Shown: positions 1 to 9,094 of the stretch, in pieces | Numbering within the stretch: position 1 is the stretch's first letter | Layout: the number at the start of each line of letters is the position of its first letter | Source of the DNA: Cupriavidus pauculus | GTDB lineage: Bacteria > Pseudomonadota > Gammaproteobacteria > Burkholderiales > Burkholderiaceae | Assembly (NCBI RefSeq): GCF_003854935.1 | Contig: NZ_CP033969.1 | Coordinates: 1,488,001 to 1,552,000 of the forward strand | DNA length: 64,000 bases | Direction: 5' to 3' | Notes under the pieces: generated by a model | Seen by the model: the letters and a program-made list of their open reading frames with translations, nothing else | Databases searched by the model: none | What the model was told of the DNA's origin: nothing | Program-made: the position numbers and the translations under genes

Positions 1-393
1 TTCGATCCATGTGGTCGGGATGGCGGCGCGGTAGCGGATCGGCGGGTCGCGGTCCCAGAGCCAGGCAGGTTCGTCAATGCACCGCGCGCCCGCCGGCAGC
101 GTCCTGAAATCGCCGAGATCGACCCCGGCACGCAGGCGCGCCAGCGCGGCGTCGTCGGGCGTGCCCTCCACCTGGGCCAGATAGGTCTTGGCCAGCTTGT
201 GGCGCGGATCGGCGATGCGCGCCTGCAGCGCGCCGTCGTCCGTCAGCAGCAGCAGGCCCTCGCTGTCGGCGTCGAGCCGGCCGGCCGGGTAGACGCCGGG
301 CAGGTCGACACAATCGGCCAGCGTCGCCCGCGTGGGGTGGGCGGAGAACTGGCTCATCATCTGGTAGGGCTTGTTGAGGGCGATCAGGGTCAT
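1..393 (-). CDS. rluE: 23S rRNA pseudouridine synthase RluE, 3' part cut by window edge
   Basis: The minus-strand frame opens at an ATG (391-393) and runs off the left edge, giving 131 N-terminal residues of a protein that is usually about 190-220 aa. It shows the RsuA/RluB/E/F catalytic block [17 protein letters not shown], with the nucleophilic Asp at about residue 41, and the following KTYLAQVEG strand. The start [16 protein letters not shown] lacks an S4 domain, which fits RluE (modifies U2457 of 23S rRNA) better than RsuA or RluB. It is divergent from icd, 125 bp away. A GATAAT -10-like box (402-407) lies 8 nt before the ATG, so the message may have almost no leader. Confidence 0.88.
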   Translation of the reverse strand, partial: MTLIALNKPYQMMSQFSAHPTRATLADCVDLPGVYPAGRLDADSEGLLLLTDDGALQARIADPRHKLAKTYLAQVEGTPDDAALARLRAGVDLGDFRTLPAGARCIDEPAWLWDRDPPIRYRAAIPTTWIE

Positions 394-518
394 GGCGGCG
401 CATTATCCCCCAGGCGGCGGTGGCCGTTACAATGCCTCGCACAACACAATCGCATCGCCGGGCGGCGCGGCCCGGCGCCAGCCATCGAGTCATCACCCAT
501 CCGCAGTTGGAGACGCAT

Positions 519-1769
519 ATGTATCAGCACATCAAGGTGCCGGCAGGCGAGAAGATCACGGTCAACGCCGATTTTTCGCTGAACGTGCCGGACAATCCGA
601 TCATCCCGTACATCGAGGGCGACGGCACCGGGGTCGATATCACGCCGGTGATGCTCAAGGTGGTGGACGCCGCGGTGGCCAAGGCCTACGGCGGCCGCCG
701 CAAGATCGCCTGGATGGAGGTGTTTGCGGGCGAGAAGTCAACGCGGATCTATGGCCCGGACGTGTGGCTGCCCGACGAGACGCTGGACGTGGTCAAGGAG
801 TACGTGGTGTCGATCAAGGGCCCGCTGACCACGCCCGTGGGCGGCGGCATCCGGTCGCTGAACGTGGCGCTGCGCCAGCAGCTCGACCTCTACGTGTGCC
901 TGCGCCCGGTGCGCTATTTCAAGGGCGTGCCGTCGCCGGTGCGCGAGCCCGAGAAGACCGACATGGTGATCTTCCGCGAGAACTCGGAGGACATCTACGC
1001 CGGGATCGAATGGGCCGCCGGCAGCGAGGGGGCGAAGAAGCTGATCGCGTTCCTGCAGACCGAGATGGGCGTCAAGAAGATCCGCTTCCCCGAAACCTCG
1101 GCCATCGGCGTCAAGCCGGTGTCGCAGCAGGGCACGCAGCGGCTGGTGCGCAAGGCGATCCAGTACGCGATCGACAACGACAAGCCGTCGGTGACGCTGG
1201 TGCACAAGGGCAACATCATGAAGTTCACCGAGGGCGGCTTCCGCGACTGGGGCTACGAGCTGGCGCAGCAGGAATTCGGCGCCGAGCTGGTGGACGGCGG
1301 CCCGTGGTGCAAGTTCCGCAACCCGAAGACCGGCCGCGACATCGTGATCAAGGACGTCATCGCCGACGCCTTCTTGCAGCAGGTGCTGCTGCGCCCGGCC
1401 GAGTACTCGGTCATCGCCACGCTGAACCTGAACGGCGACTATATTTCCGACGCGCTGGCGGCCCAGGTGGGCGGCATCGGCATCGCGCCGGGCGCCAACA
1501 TGTCCGATTCGGTGGCGATGTTCGAGGCCACCCACGGCACGGCGCCCAAGTACGCGGGCAAGGACTACGTGAATCCGGGTTCCGAGATCCTGTCGGCCGA
1601 AATGATGCTGCGCCACATGGGCTGGACCGAGGCGGCGGACCTGATCATCGACGCGATGGAAAAGTCGATCCTGTCGAAGAAGGTCACCTATGACTTTGCC
1701 CGGCTGCTGGAGGGCGCGACGCAGGTGTCGTGCTCCGGCTTCGGACAGGTGATGATCGACAACATGTAA
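519..1769 (+). CDS. icd: NADP-dependent isocitrate dehydrogenase
   Basis: TCA-cycle enzyme converting isocitrate to 2-oxoglutarate, CO2 and NADPH in the cytoplasm. The 416-residue length equals that of the E. coli enzyme, and the substrate-binding/phosphorylation loop [13 protein letters not shown] puts Ser113 at the E. coli position. [14 protein letters not shown] and the C-terminal [18 protein letters not shown] are typical of the type I homodimer. The ATG at 519 is chosen over the upstream in-frame ATG at 420 because GGAG sits at 509-512 and homology starts at [15 protein letters not shown] box at 428-433 is a plausible -10. It is followed by a strong terminator at 1793-1831. Confidence 0.97.
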   Translation: MYQHIKVPAGEKITVNADFSLNVPDNPIIPYIEGDGTGVDITPVMLKVVDAAVAKAYGGRRKIAWMEVFAGEKSTRIYGPDVWLPDETLDVVKEYVVSIKGPLTTPVGGGIRSLNVALRQQLDLYVCLRPVRYFKGVPSPVREPEKTDMVIFRENSEDIYAGIEWAAGSEGAKKLIAFLQTEMGVKKIRFPETSAIGVKPVSQQGTQRLVRKAIQYAIDNDKPSVTLVHKGNIMKFTEGGFRDWGYELAQQEFGAELVDGGPWCKFRNPKTGRDIVIKDVIADAFLQQVLLRPAEYSVIATLNLNGDYISDALAAQVGGIGIAPGANMSDSVAMFEATHGTAPKYAGKDYVNPGSEILSAEMMLRHMGWTEAADLIIDAMEKSILSKKVTYDFARLLEGATQVSCSGFGQVMIDNM

Positions 1770-1792
1770 GGCGCTGGCGGCTGACGCCAACA

Positions 1793-1831
1793 AAAACGCC
1801 CGGCACATGGTTCACATGGGCCGGGCGTTTT
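1793..1831 (+). terminator. Intrinsic terminator after icd
   Basis: A 12-bp inverted repeat AAAACGCCCGGC (1793-1804) / GCCGGGCGTTTT (1820-1831) begins 23 nt after the icd stop. The A- and T-rich ends make it usable in both directions, so it may also stop transcription of the convergent cold-shock gene. Confidence 0.85.
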
Positions 1832-1979
1832 GCCGGATGCTTGGCGTACGCGCTTGTTTCAGCGTGCCCCGGTCGGGGCATTGCCCGCCGTGGCACAGGA
1901 TCCCGTTCCGAAGGGGTTGCCCCCTTCCCATCCGCATTGGCCGACGCCGCTCTCGATGGCGCGTTCGGCCGCGGCGCAC

Positions 1980-2189
1980 TCAGGCCGTCGCGTCCTGGAT
2001 GTTCGTGGCTTGCTTGCCCTTCGGGCCTTGCACTACCTCGAACGACACGCGCTGGCCTTCCTTCAGCGTCTTGAAGCCCGACATCTGGATAGCCGAAAAG
2101 TGCGCAAACAGTTCTTCCTCGCCATCGTCCGGCTTGATAAACCCGAAACCCTTGGCGTCATTGAACCATTTGACGATACCGCTTGCCAT
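1980..2189 (-). CDS. Cold-shock domain protein (CspA family)
   Basis: A 69-residue single cold-shock domain, the normal size of CspA/CspE proteins, which bind single-stranded RNA and DNA and melt RNA structure. The RNP1 motif KGFGFI (about residues 13-18) and RNP2-like LFAHFSAI (about 27-34) are both present. The ATG at 2187-2189 is preceded by the strong ribosome site GGGGGAG. The gene converges on icd and has no gene for 566 bp upstream; a possible promoter at 2451-2479 would give a leader of roughly 255 nt, as expected for a cold-inducible csp. Which csp paralogue it is cannot be decided here. Confidence 0.95.
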   Translation of the reverse strand: MASGIVKWFNDAKGFGFIKPDDGEEELFAHFSAIQMSGFKTLKEGQRVSFEVVQGPKGKQATNIQDATA

Positions 2190-2450
2190 AAACTCCCCCA
2201 ACGAAAAAGCTGATTTCAAGCGGGGAAACCAATGGCCAGCCGAAAACCACCATCGCGGCCCGGCCAGCCCGCCCCGGTGGGAACGGTCTGCAAGCGCCGC
2301 GCAAATGAAATTCGCGTCGCCAGCCGTCGGCGTTCGTCCGAAAACGCACCGCAAATGGCTGCCTACGCCGGTCGTGGGCCTCCCTGCTCACGGAAACATC
2401 CGGTCCGGACTTTATGCTTGGCTCGCTGCCAGGCCCGGGATGTGCAAACG

Positions 2451-2479
2451 ATTTTTCTGGCAAACGAAAATACTGTCAA
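2451..2479 (-). promoter_or_regulatory. Candidate promoter of the cold-shock gene
   Basis: On the minus strand a perfect TTGACA (2474-2479) is followed after 17 nt by AAAAAT (2451-2456, 4 of 6 matches to TATAAT). Transcription from here would start near 2444 and leave about 255 nt of leader. The -10 is imperfect, so this is a prediction. Confidence 0.4.
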
Positions 2480-2720
2480 GCTGGCAGATTCCCCACTCCG
2501 CGAAGGGTGTGGCAGGATTGAAACGGCCAGGAATGGTACCTTTGCCGCTGTGGTGCGACGCCCCTGCGCGGCGCCCGGCCGGCCGCCCGTTCGTGCCCCG
2601 GCATGGGTCGGCAGGCACGGGGCTTGCACCGCAAACGTGCGCGGGGCGCCCTTTGTGCGGCAGCCCACGTGCCAGCTATTTCCGACGGGCTGCCCTTGAA
2701 TACCGGGCCAGTTCCCCAAA

Positions 2721-2748
2721 TTGCAGACTTGTGAGTAAGGGTTAGAAT
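2721..2748 (+). promoter_or_regulatory. Candidate clpS promoter, probably leaderless
   Basis: TTGCAG (2721-2726), a 16-nt spacer and TAGAAT (2743-2748) lie directly before clpS. Only 7 nt (2749-2755) separate the -10 from the ATG and there is no ribosome site, so the mRNA would start at or next to the start codon. Confidence 0.55.
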
Positions 2749-2755
2749 AAAAGCC

Positions 2756-3082
2756 ATGGCGACACGGCTGGCGAACACCCCCCAACGCGAAGCAGGCACA
2801 GTCATCGAGCGGAAAGAGCAGCAGCTCAAGCCGCCGGCGATGTACAAGGTGCTCCTGCTCAATGACGACTACACTCCGATGGAGTTTGTCGTGATGATCC
2901 TGCAGCAGTATTTCAGCAGGGACCGGGAAACGGCGACGCAGATCATGCTCACCGTCCACCGGGAAGGTAAAGGCGTTTGTGGTATCTACACGCGGGATAT
3001 TGCGGCGACCAAGGTCGAGCTTGTATCAACCCATGCGCGGCAGGCGGGCCACCCGCTGCAGTGCGTGATGGAGGAAGCATGA
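2756..3082 (+). CDS. clpS: ATP-dependent Clp protease adaptor ClpS
   Basis: ClpS binds the N-domain of ClpA and hands it N-end-rule substrates for ClpAP degradation. The 108-residue protein has the family core [17 protein letters not shown] (about residues 30-46) with the Asn-Asp pair of the N-degron pocket, then the [20 protein letters not shown] helix region ([17 protein letters not shown]). The stop overlaps the start of clpA (ATGA-type overlap at 3079-3082), so the two are translationally coupled. No Shine-Dalgarno sequence is visible before the ATG, in line with leaderless initiation. Confidence 0.97.
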   Translation: MATRLANTPQREAGTVIERKEQQLKPPAMYKVLLLNDDYTPMEFVVMILQQYFSRDRETATQIMLTVHREGKGVCGIYTRDIAATKVELVSTHARQAGHPLQCVMEEA

Positions 3083-5376
3083 TTGCGCAAGAATTGGAAG
3101 TAAGTCTGCACATGGCCTTTGTCGAGGCTCGCCAGGCGCGCCACGAGTTCATTACCGTGGAGCACCTGCTACAGGCGCTGCTCGACAACCCCACGGCAGC
3201 GGAAGTGCTGCGCGCCTGCGCGGCCAATATCGAGGACTTGCGCACGAGTCTGAAGAACTTCATCGCCGACAACACGCCCGTGGTGCCCGGTACCGATGAA
3301 GTGGACACGCAGCCGACGCTGGGCTTCCAGCGGGTGATCCAGCGCGCCATCATGCACGTCCAGTCGACGTCGAATGGCAAGAAGGAAGTCACCGGCGCCA
3401 ACGTGCTCGTGGCCATCTTCGGCGAGAAGGATTCCCACGCGGTCTACTACCTGCAGCAGCAGGGCGTTACCCGCCTGGACGTGGTCAATTTCATCAGCCA
3501 CGGCATCCGCAAGGACCAGGCCGAGCCGGCCAAGCACGGGGAAGGCAATCCCGAGGGCGAGGGCGGCGACGGCAAGGAAAGCCCGCTGGAGCAATACACC
3601 CAGAACCTGAACGCGCTGGCCAAGGCTGGCAAGATCGACCCGCTGATCGGCCGCGACAGCGAGGTGGAGCGCGTGGTGCAGGTGCTGTGCCGCCGGCGCA
3701 AGAACAACCCGCTGCTGGTGGGCGAGGCCGGCGTGGGCAAGACCGCCATTGCCGAGGGCCTGGCGTGGCGCATCACCAAGAACGAAGTGCCGGACATCCT
3801 GGAAAAGGCCACCGTGTACTCGCTCGACATGGGCGCGCTGCTGGCCGGCACCAAGTACCGCGGCGATTTCGAGCAGCGGCTCAAGGGCGTGCTGAAGTCG
3901 CTCAAGGACAATCCGAACGCCATCCTGTTCATCGACGAAATCCACACGCTGATCGGCGCGGGCGCCGCATCGGGCGGCACGCTGGACGCCAGCAACCTGC
4001 TCAAGCCGGCGCTGTCGTCGGGCCAGCTCAAGTGCGTCGGCGCGACCACGTTCACCGAATATCGCGGCATTTTCGAGAAAGATGCGGCCTTGTCGCGCCG
4101 GTTCCAGAAGATCGACGTGGTCGAGCCCTCGGTGGACCAGACCGTGCAGATCCTGCGCGGCCTGAAGTCGCGCTTCGAGGAGCACCACGGCGTCAAGTAC
4201 GCGGCGTCGGCGCTGACCGCGGCGGCGGAGCTGTCGGCCCGGTTCATCACCGACCGCCACCTGCCGGACAAGGCCATCGATGTGATCGATGAGGCAGGCG
4301 CCGCGCAGCGCATCCTGCCGAAGTCCAAGCAGAAGAAGACGATCGGCAAGGGCGAGATCGAGGATATCGTCTCGCGCATCGCCCGCATCCCGCCGCAGAG
4401 CGTGAACCAGGACGACCGCAGCAAGCTGCAGACGCTGGAGCGCGACCTGAAGTCGGTGGTGTTCGGCCAGGACCCGGCCATCGAGGCGCTGTCGTCGGCC
4501 ATCAAGATGTCGCGGGCCGGGCTGGGCAAGACCGACAAGCCGATCGGCTCGTTCCTGTTCTCTGGCCCCACCGGCGTGGGCAAGACCGAAGTCGCCAAGC
4601 AGCTCGCGTTCATCATGGGCATCGAGCTGTTGCGCTTCGACATGTCGGAATACATGGAGCGCCACGCGGTCAGCCGCCTGATCGGTGCGCCGCCGGGATA
4701 CGTCGGGTTTGACCAGGGCGGCCTGCTGACCGAAGCCGTCACCAAGAAGCCGCACTGTGTGCTGCTGCTCGATGAGATTGAAAAGGCACATCCGGACATC
4801 TTCAACATTCTGCTGCAGGTCATGGACCATGGCTCGCTGACCGACAACAACGGTCGCCGCGCCGACTTCCGCAACGTGATCATCATCATGACCACGAACG
4901 CGGGGGCCGAGACGATGAACCGCGCGACGATCGGCTTCACCACGGCGCGCGAGCAGGGCGACGAGATGGCCGACATCAAGCGCATGTTCACGCCCGAGTT
5001 CCGCAACCGGCTGGATGCGACGATCAGCTTCCGTGCGCTGGACGAGGAAATCATCCTGCGCGTGGTGGACAAGTTCCTGATGCAGCTCGAAGAGCAACTG
5101 CACGAGAAGAAGGTGGAAGCCAGCTTCTCGGACAAGCTGCGCAAGTACCTGGCGCGCAAGGGCTTCGACCCGCTGATGGGCGCGCGCCCGATGCAGCGCC
5201 TGATCCAGGACATGATCCGCAAGGCGCTGGCCGACGAGCTGCTGTTCGGCAAGCTGGTCACCGGCGGCAAGGTGGCGGTGGACCTGGACGACGCGGACCT
5301 GATCAAGCTGACGTTCTCGGAAGCCGATCCGGAACCGCCCGAGGCGCCGGAGAGCGAGCAGCGCGCCGAGGTCTGA
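3079..5376 (+). CDS. clpA: ATP-dependent Clp protease ATP-binding subunit ClpA
   Basis: AAA+ unfoldase that feeds substrates to ClpP. The 765-residue protein has a Clp_N repeat domain (about 1-145), a charged linker, a first AAA module with Walker A GEAGVGKT at about residues 215-222 and a second with GPTGVGKT at about 496-503, plus the ClpP-contacting C-terminal domain. There is no long coiled-coil middle domain, which separates ClpA from ClpB. The ATG at 3079 overlaps the clpS stop; a longer in-frame start at 2977 lies inside clpS and is rejected. A strong terminator follows at 5407. Confidence 0.97.
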   Translation: MIAQELEVSLHMAFVEARQARHEFITVEHLLQALLDNPTAAEVLRACAANIEDLRTSLKNFIADNTPVVPGTDEVDTQPTLGFQRVIQRAIMHVQSTSNGKKEVTGANVLVAIFGEKDSHAVYYLQQQGVTRLDVVNFISHGIRKDQAEPAKHGEGNPEGEGGDGKESPLEQYTQNLNALAKAGKIDPLIGRDSEVERVVQVLCRRRKNNPLLVGEAGVGKTAIAEGLAWRITKNEVPDILEKATVYSLDMGALLAGTKYRGDFEQRLKGVLKSLKDNPNAILFIDEIHTLIGAGAASGGTLDASNLLKPALSSGQLKCVGATTFTEYRGIFEKDAALSRRFQKIDVVEPSVDQTVQILRGLKSRFEEHHGVKYAASALTAAAELSARFITDRHLPDKAIDVIDEAGAAQRILPKSKQKKTIGKGEIEDIVSRIARIPPQSVNQDDRSKLQTLERDLKSVVFGQDPAIEALSSAIKMSRAGLGKTDKPIGSFLFSGPTGVGKTEVAKQLAFIMGIELLRFDMSEYMERHAVSRLIGAPPGYVGFDQGGLLTEAVTKKPHCVLLLDEIEKAHPDIFNILLQVMDHGSLTDNNGRRADFRNVIIIMTTNAGAETMNRATIGFTTAREQGDEMADIKRMFTPEFRNRLDATISFRALDEEIILRVVDKFLMQLEEQLHEKKVEASFSDKLRKYLARKGFDPLMGARPMQRLIQDMIRKALADELLFGKLVTGGKVAVDLDDADLIKLTFSEADPEPPEAPESEQRAEV

Positions 5377-5406
5377 GCGCGGCCGATCTCCCGTATCGCC
5401 GAATCG

Positions 5407-5433
5407 ATGGCCGGGCCTGTCCCGGCCATTTTT
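5407..5433 (+). terminator. Intrinsic terminator after clpA
   Basis: A perfect 9-bp stem ATGGCCGGG (5407-5415) / CCCGGCCAT (5421-5429) with a 5-nt loop runs into TTTTT, 31 nt after the clpA stop. Confidence 0.88.
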
Positions 5434-5571
5434 GCGTCCGATTGTTCCAGTTCTGGGCGATCACCGACGGTTCTCCCAGCAGGTTGGGCGATCATCGGGC
5501 AAAATACGCGGCGGCGGCCTGCCGCCTTTTCCCGATTCCGCGGCCGTCCGGCCGCCCAGCCCGAGTCACAG

Positions 5572-6585
5572 ATGTCTTCTCCCGACCGCATGCGGCTACG
5601 CCGCCTGCTGCTCAAGTCCCTGCCGGCCAGCGCCTTGCCCGTGGCCTCCCTTGCCGGTCTTGCCCGGATGGCCCACGCCGCGGAACCGGCCACGAGCGGC
5701 CGTCCCATCTCGATGGTCCTGCCGTTCCCGCCCGGAGGCAGCGTCGATATCGTGGCCCGGCAACTGCAGCCGGGGCTAAAGACGGCGCTGGGGCAGACCG
5801 TGGTCGTCGACAACAAGCCCGGCGCCGGCGGCCTCATTGCCAGCAGCGCCGTGGCGCGCGCCAAGCCGGACGGCAGCACGCTGCTGATGGCGTTCGATAC
5901 CCACGCGATCAACCCGTTCGCGTACAAGAACCTGCCGTACGACACGTTCAAGGACTTCACGCCGATCACCCAGCTCGTGCGCTTTCCGCTTGTGATTGCC
6001 GCCAACCCGGCGCTATCGGCGTCGAACGTGCGCGAATTGATCGACCTGGCCAAGACCCACCCGAATGGCGTGCGCTTTGCATCGTCGGGCATCGGCAGCC
6101 TGAACCAGCTTGCCGCCGAGGCGCTGGCCACCGAGGCCGGCGTGCACTTCCTGCACGTGCCCTACAAGGGCGGCGGCCCGGCCGTGCAGGCGGTGCTGGC
6201 TGGCGAAGTCGACCTGTTCTTCAGCAGCTACGCCGCCGTGCAGGCGCATATCGCCGCGAAGACCATCAAGGTGCTGGGCGTGACCGGCTCCAGCCGCATC
6301 AAGCAACTGCCGCAGGTGCCGACCGTGGCCGAGCAGGGCTACAAGGGGTTCGAGGCGTACTCGTGGATCGGCGTCTTCGGCCCGGCGCACATGCAGGCCG
6401 ACACGGTCACGCGGCTCCATGACGCGCTGGCCGCGTCGATCCGCCAGCCCAAGGTGGTGGAAGCGCTGACGGCCCAGGGCTTCGAGATTGCCGTTGGCTC
6501 GCCGGCCGACCTGGGCCACCTGGTGCGCCACGAGCACGACAAATGGCAGGCGGTGGCGCGCAAGGCCAACATCCAGTTCGATTGA
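5572..6585 (+). CDS. Bug-family tripartite tricarboxylate transporter substrate-binding protein
   Basis: Periplasmic binding receptor of the Bug/TctC family (337 aa). An arginine-rich N-terminus (RLRRLLLK) followed by a hydrophobic stretch and a likely cleavage after ARMAHA marks an exported protein. The mature part shows the family signatures [23 protein letters not shown] and [20 protein letters not shown]. No TctA/TctB membrane genes are nearby, as is common for the many orphan Bug proteins of Burkholderiales, so substrate and partner are unknown. The start at 5572 is chosen because the frame upstream does not look like protein; ATG 5590 is an alternative. The stop overlaps the next start. 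Confidence 0.93.
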   Translation: MSSPDRMRLRRLLLKSLPASALPVASLAGLARMAHAAEPATSGRPISMVLPFPPGGSVDIVARQLQPGLKTALGQTVVVDNKPGAGGLIASSAVARAKPDGSTLLMAFDTHAINPFAYKNLPYDTFKDFTPITQLVRFPLVIAANPALSASNVRELIDLAKTHPNGVRFASSGIGSLNQLAAEALATEAGVHFLHVPYKGGGPAVQAVLAGEVDLFFSSYAAVQAHIAAKTIKVLGVTGSSRIKQLPQVPTVAEQGYKGFEAYSWIGVFGPAHMQADTVTRLHDALAASIRQPKVVEALTAQGFEIAVGSPADLGHLVRHEHDKWQAVARKANIQFD

Positions 6586-7430
6586 TGACCACGCCGACGG
6601 ACCCGTTCGACCACGCCGTCATCGTCTGCAACGACCTCGATGCCGCCGCCGCGCGCTGGCGCCGGCTCGGGTTCACGCTGACGCCGCGCGGCTTTCACAC
6701 GCTGGGCTCGCAGAATCACTGCATCATGCTGGCGCGCGACTACCTGGAACTGCTGCACGTGACCGCGCCCAGCCCCAGCCGCCAGTATTACTGGGACGCC
6801 CAGCAGCGCGGCGACGGCTGTGCCGCCATGTCGTGCAAGAGCCGCGATGCGTTTGCCACGGCCGACCGGCTGCGCGCGGCCGGCTTCCAGCCGTCGGACC
6901 CCATCGAGTTCTCGCGCCCGGTGCGCCTGGACGACGGCAGCGAGCATCCCGCCACGTTCCGCGTCACCGCGCTGGACCACGCGCCCGGCGCACGCTACTT
7001 CGTCTGCGAACACCGCACGCCCGACCTGCTCTGGCGCCCCGAGTGGACGGCGCACGCCAATGGCGCGCAGGCGATTGCGGCAACGTATCTGGTGGTGGAG
7101 GCCGGGCAGGTGGCCGCGACGGCCGAAGCCTACGCCACGTTGACCGGCGCGGCCATCGGGCAGGCGACTGGCGAAATGGCGATGCTCGACGTCGCCGGGG
7201 CCTCGTTCGTGATCGTGGCCCCGCAGGCGCTGGCCGATGCGGCCGACGTGCCGGGGCTCAAGGCATCGTCCGCCGGCTACGCGGCGATCCGGCTGACAAC
7301 GTCGGACCTGTCCGCGGCCCGCCGTGGCTGGCAGGCGCAGGGCGTGGCGGCGGTCGACATGTCGCCCACGGTGTCGCTGATCCCGGCCGCCGAGGCCAAT
7401 GGCGTCGCGCTGATCTTCGAGCAGCGCTAA
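6585..7430 (+). CDS. VOC (glyoxalase-like) superfamily protein
   Basis: A 281-residue protein that starts with DHAVIVCNDLDAAAARWRRLGFTLTPRGFHTLGSQNHCIML, the first beta-alpha-beta-beta-beta unit of a VOC fold with the metal-ligand-type His near the start. A second weaker VOC half follows (about residues 165-280). Such proteins act as dioxygenases, lyases or isomerases; the substrate cannot be told. The ATG overlaps the stop of the Bug receptor by one base (TGATG), so the two are co-translated and may handle the same compound. It converges on dut with a 20-bp gap. Confidence 0.88.
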   Translation: MTTPTDPFDHAVIVCNDLDAAAARWRRLGFTLTPRGFHTLGSQNHCIMLARDYLELLHVTAPSPSRQYYWDAQQRGDGCAAMSCKSRDAFATADRLRAAGFQPSDPIEFSRPVRLDDGSEHPATFRVTALDHAPGARYFVCEHRTPDLLWRPEWTAHANGAQAIAATYLVVEAGQVAATAEAYATLTGAAIGQATGEMAMLDVAGASFVIVAPQALADAADVPGLKASSAGYAAIRLTTSDLSAARRGWQAQGVAAVDMSPTVSLIPAAEANGVALIFEQR

Positions 7431-7450
7431 GGGTCGGCCGGGGCGGGGGC

Positions 7451-7945
7451 TTACCCCTTGGCGTGCGCCACGCCGGTGGAACCAAAGCCGCCGGCGCCGC
7501 GCGCCGAATCTTCCGAGAAGGTCTCGACGGTCTGGAACACGGGCCGCAGCACCGGCACGAACATCATCTGCGCGATGCGCTCGCCCGGCTGGATTACGAT
7601 GGGGTCGCTGCCCGGCGCGTTGCGGTTCCAGACGCTGACCATGATCTGGCCCTGGTAGTCGGCGTCGATCACGCCGATCGAGTTGCCCAGCACCAGCCCT
7701 TTCTTGTGGCCCAGGCCCGAGCGCGGCACGATCGTCGCGCACATGAACGGATTGGCCATGTGCACGGCGATGCCGGCCGGCACCAGTTGCGCGGCCGTGC
7801 CCGGCGCGATGGTCAGCGGGCCGTCGACGCACGCGTGCAGGTCGATGGCGGCGGCCATGTCGCTCTGGTAGGCGGGCAGGCCCCAGTCGTTCAGGCGGGC
7901 GTCGAGCACCTTGATCTCGACGGTCGGGTTCGCGGCTACGGTCAT
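7451..7945 (-). CDS. dut: Deoxyuridine 5'-triphosphate nucleotidohydrolase (dUTPase)
   Basis: Hydrolyses dUTP to dUMP and pyrophosphate, keeping uracil out of DNA and supplying thymidylate synthesis. The 164-residue trimeric-type enzyme has the motifs RSGLGHKKGLVLGNSIGVIDADYQGQ in two adjoining pieces (about 75-101) with the catalytic Asp, and the glycine-rich C-terminal RGAGGFGSTG arm that closes over the active site. The ATG at 7943-7945 has an AGGAA site 11-12 nt upstream; a GTG at 7966 would add seven residues and is less likely. It is the last gene of the minus-strand block starting at ribF. Confidence 0.96.
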   Translation of the reverse strand: MTVAANPTVEIKVLDARLNDWGLPAYQSDMAAAIDLHACVDGPLTIAPGTAAQLVPAGIAVHMANPFMCATIVPRSGLGHKKGLVLGNSIGVIDADYQGQIMVSVWNRNAPGSDPIVIQPGERIAQMMFVPVLRPVFQTVETFSEDSARGAGGFGSTGVAHAKG

Positions 7946-8059
7946 GGATTCGGTTTCCTGCGGCACCCCGGGCGCACCGGGGATCGTTGGATCGGTGGAT
8001 CGGGAAAGGCGGCATGATACCGCGCCGCCCCGGCCGATCAGACACTTCCCGGCGGTACT

Positions 8060-9079
8060 TCAGCCCTGCAGGTCGAATGCCTCGGCCAGCAACTGATAGG
8101 TGCGCAGCCGCGCCTGGTACGACGCCGTCACGCTCAGCACCACCAGCTCGTCGGCGGCAAAGCGGTCCTGCAGCGCCAGCATGCGCTCGGCAACCTGCGC
8201 CGGCGTACCGCAGAGAGTGCGCGGCCGCTCGCGTTCGATGATCAGGCGGTCGCGCTCGGTGGGCGTGAAATCGGCCGCCTGCGCCAGCGACGGGATTGGC
8301 GCGTTCACGCCATACGCCATCTGCAGCCGGCGGATGTCCACCGCCCGCGCCAGCGCCTCGGCCTCGGCCTCCGTATCGGCGCAGATCACGAACACGGCCG
8401 CCGCGCTGTAGGGCGCGTCATCGTAGCCGGGCGCGAAGTCCTCGCGATACTGCCGCGCCACCAGGTCCCCGTGATGGGCGTTGATGAAATGCGCGAACGC
8501 GAAGCGCAGGCCCAGCCGCGCGGCCAGCGCGCCGCCGAAATCGCTCGACCCCAGCACCCAGAGTTCGGGCCGCGTGTCGATGGCCGGCTGCAGCAGCACG
8601 CCCTCGGCCAGGTGGTCGGGCGGTACCTCGCCACGCAGCAAAAACGCCAGGTCCTGCACCTGCTGCGGAAACTGGTCGCCACGGTTGTACTGGCCCATCG
8701 CCACGGCCTGCGCGGTGCGCATGTCGCCGCCGGGCGCGCGGCCCACGGCCAAGTCGATCCGGTTCGGAAACAGCCCTTCAAGCATGCGGAACTGCTCGGC
8801 CACCTTGAACGGGCTGTAGTAGGGCAGCATCACGCCGCCCGAGCCCAGGCGGATGCGCCGCGTCACGCTGCCCAGCCGGGCCAGCATGACCTCGGGCGCC
8901 GGGTTGCAGACGCCGTGCAGGCCGTGGTGCTCGGCGCACCAGTAGCGGGTGTAGCCGAGTTCGTCGGCCAGTTGCGCCAGTTCCACCGTGGCGGCCAGCG
9001 CGTCGCGGGCGGTATGGCCGTGGATGACCGGGCTCTGGTCCAGCACCGACAGGCGCAGCTTGGGACGGGTATCGCTCAT
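8060..9079 (-). CDS. LLM-class flavin-dependent oxidoreductase
   Basis: A 339-residue luciferase-like monooxygenase with the family features LSVLDQSPV near the N-terminus, WCAEHHGLHGVCNPAPEVMLARL and RIRLGSGGVMLPYYSPFKVAEQF, and DLAVGRAPGGD. It belongs to the group that lacks strong substrate hints (YhbW/MsnO8-like), so the reduced flavin donor and the substrate are unknown. It lies 15 bp after coaBC on the same strand and 114 bp before dut, an insertion into an otherwise housekeeping block; cotranscription with coaBC is likely. Confidence 0.9.
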   Translation of the reverse strand: MSDTRPKLRLSVLDQSPVIHGHTARDALAATVELAQLADELGYTRYWCAEHHGLHGVCNPAPEVMLARLGSVTRRIRLGSGGVMLPYYSPFKVAEQFRMLEGLFPNRIDLAVGRAPGGDMRTAQAVAMGQYNRGDQFPQQVQDLAFLLRGEVPPDHLAEGVLLQPAIDTRPELWVLGSSDFGGALAARLGLRFAFAHFINAHHGDLVARQYREDFAPGYDDAPYSAAAVFVICADTEAEAEALARAVDIRRLQMAYGVNAPIPSLAQAADFTPTERDRLIIERERPRTLCGTPAQVAERMLALQDRFAADELVVLSVTASYQARLRTYQLLAEAFDLQG

Positions 9080-9094
9080 GGCAGGGCTGGGGTG

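Larger units (their letters stand above)
2190..2755. other. 566-bp intergenic region between cspA-type gene and clpS
   Basis: This region separates two divergent genes and contains no convincing ORF. The 2190-2480 part is probably the long leader and promoter of the cold-shock gene on the minus strand. 2721-2748 carries the clpS promoter. The stretch 2520-2700 shows nothing I can name. Confidence 0.6.

Noticed and set aside
3447-6131. Very long minus-strand open frame of 894 codons
   Set aside because: It is antisense to clpA and the Bug receptor gene. Long open antisense frames are expected with this GC-rich codon use; the translation is Ser/Arg-rich and resembles no family.
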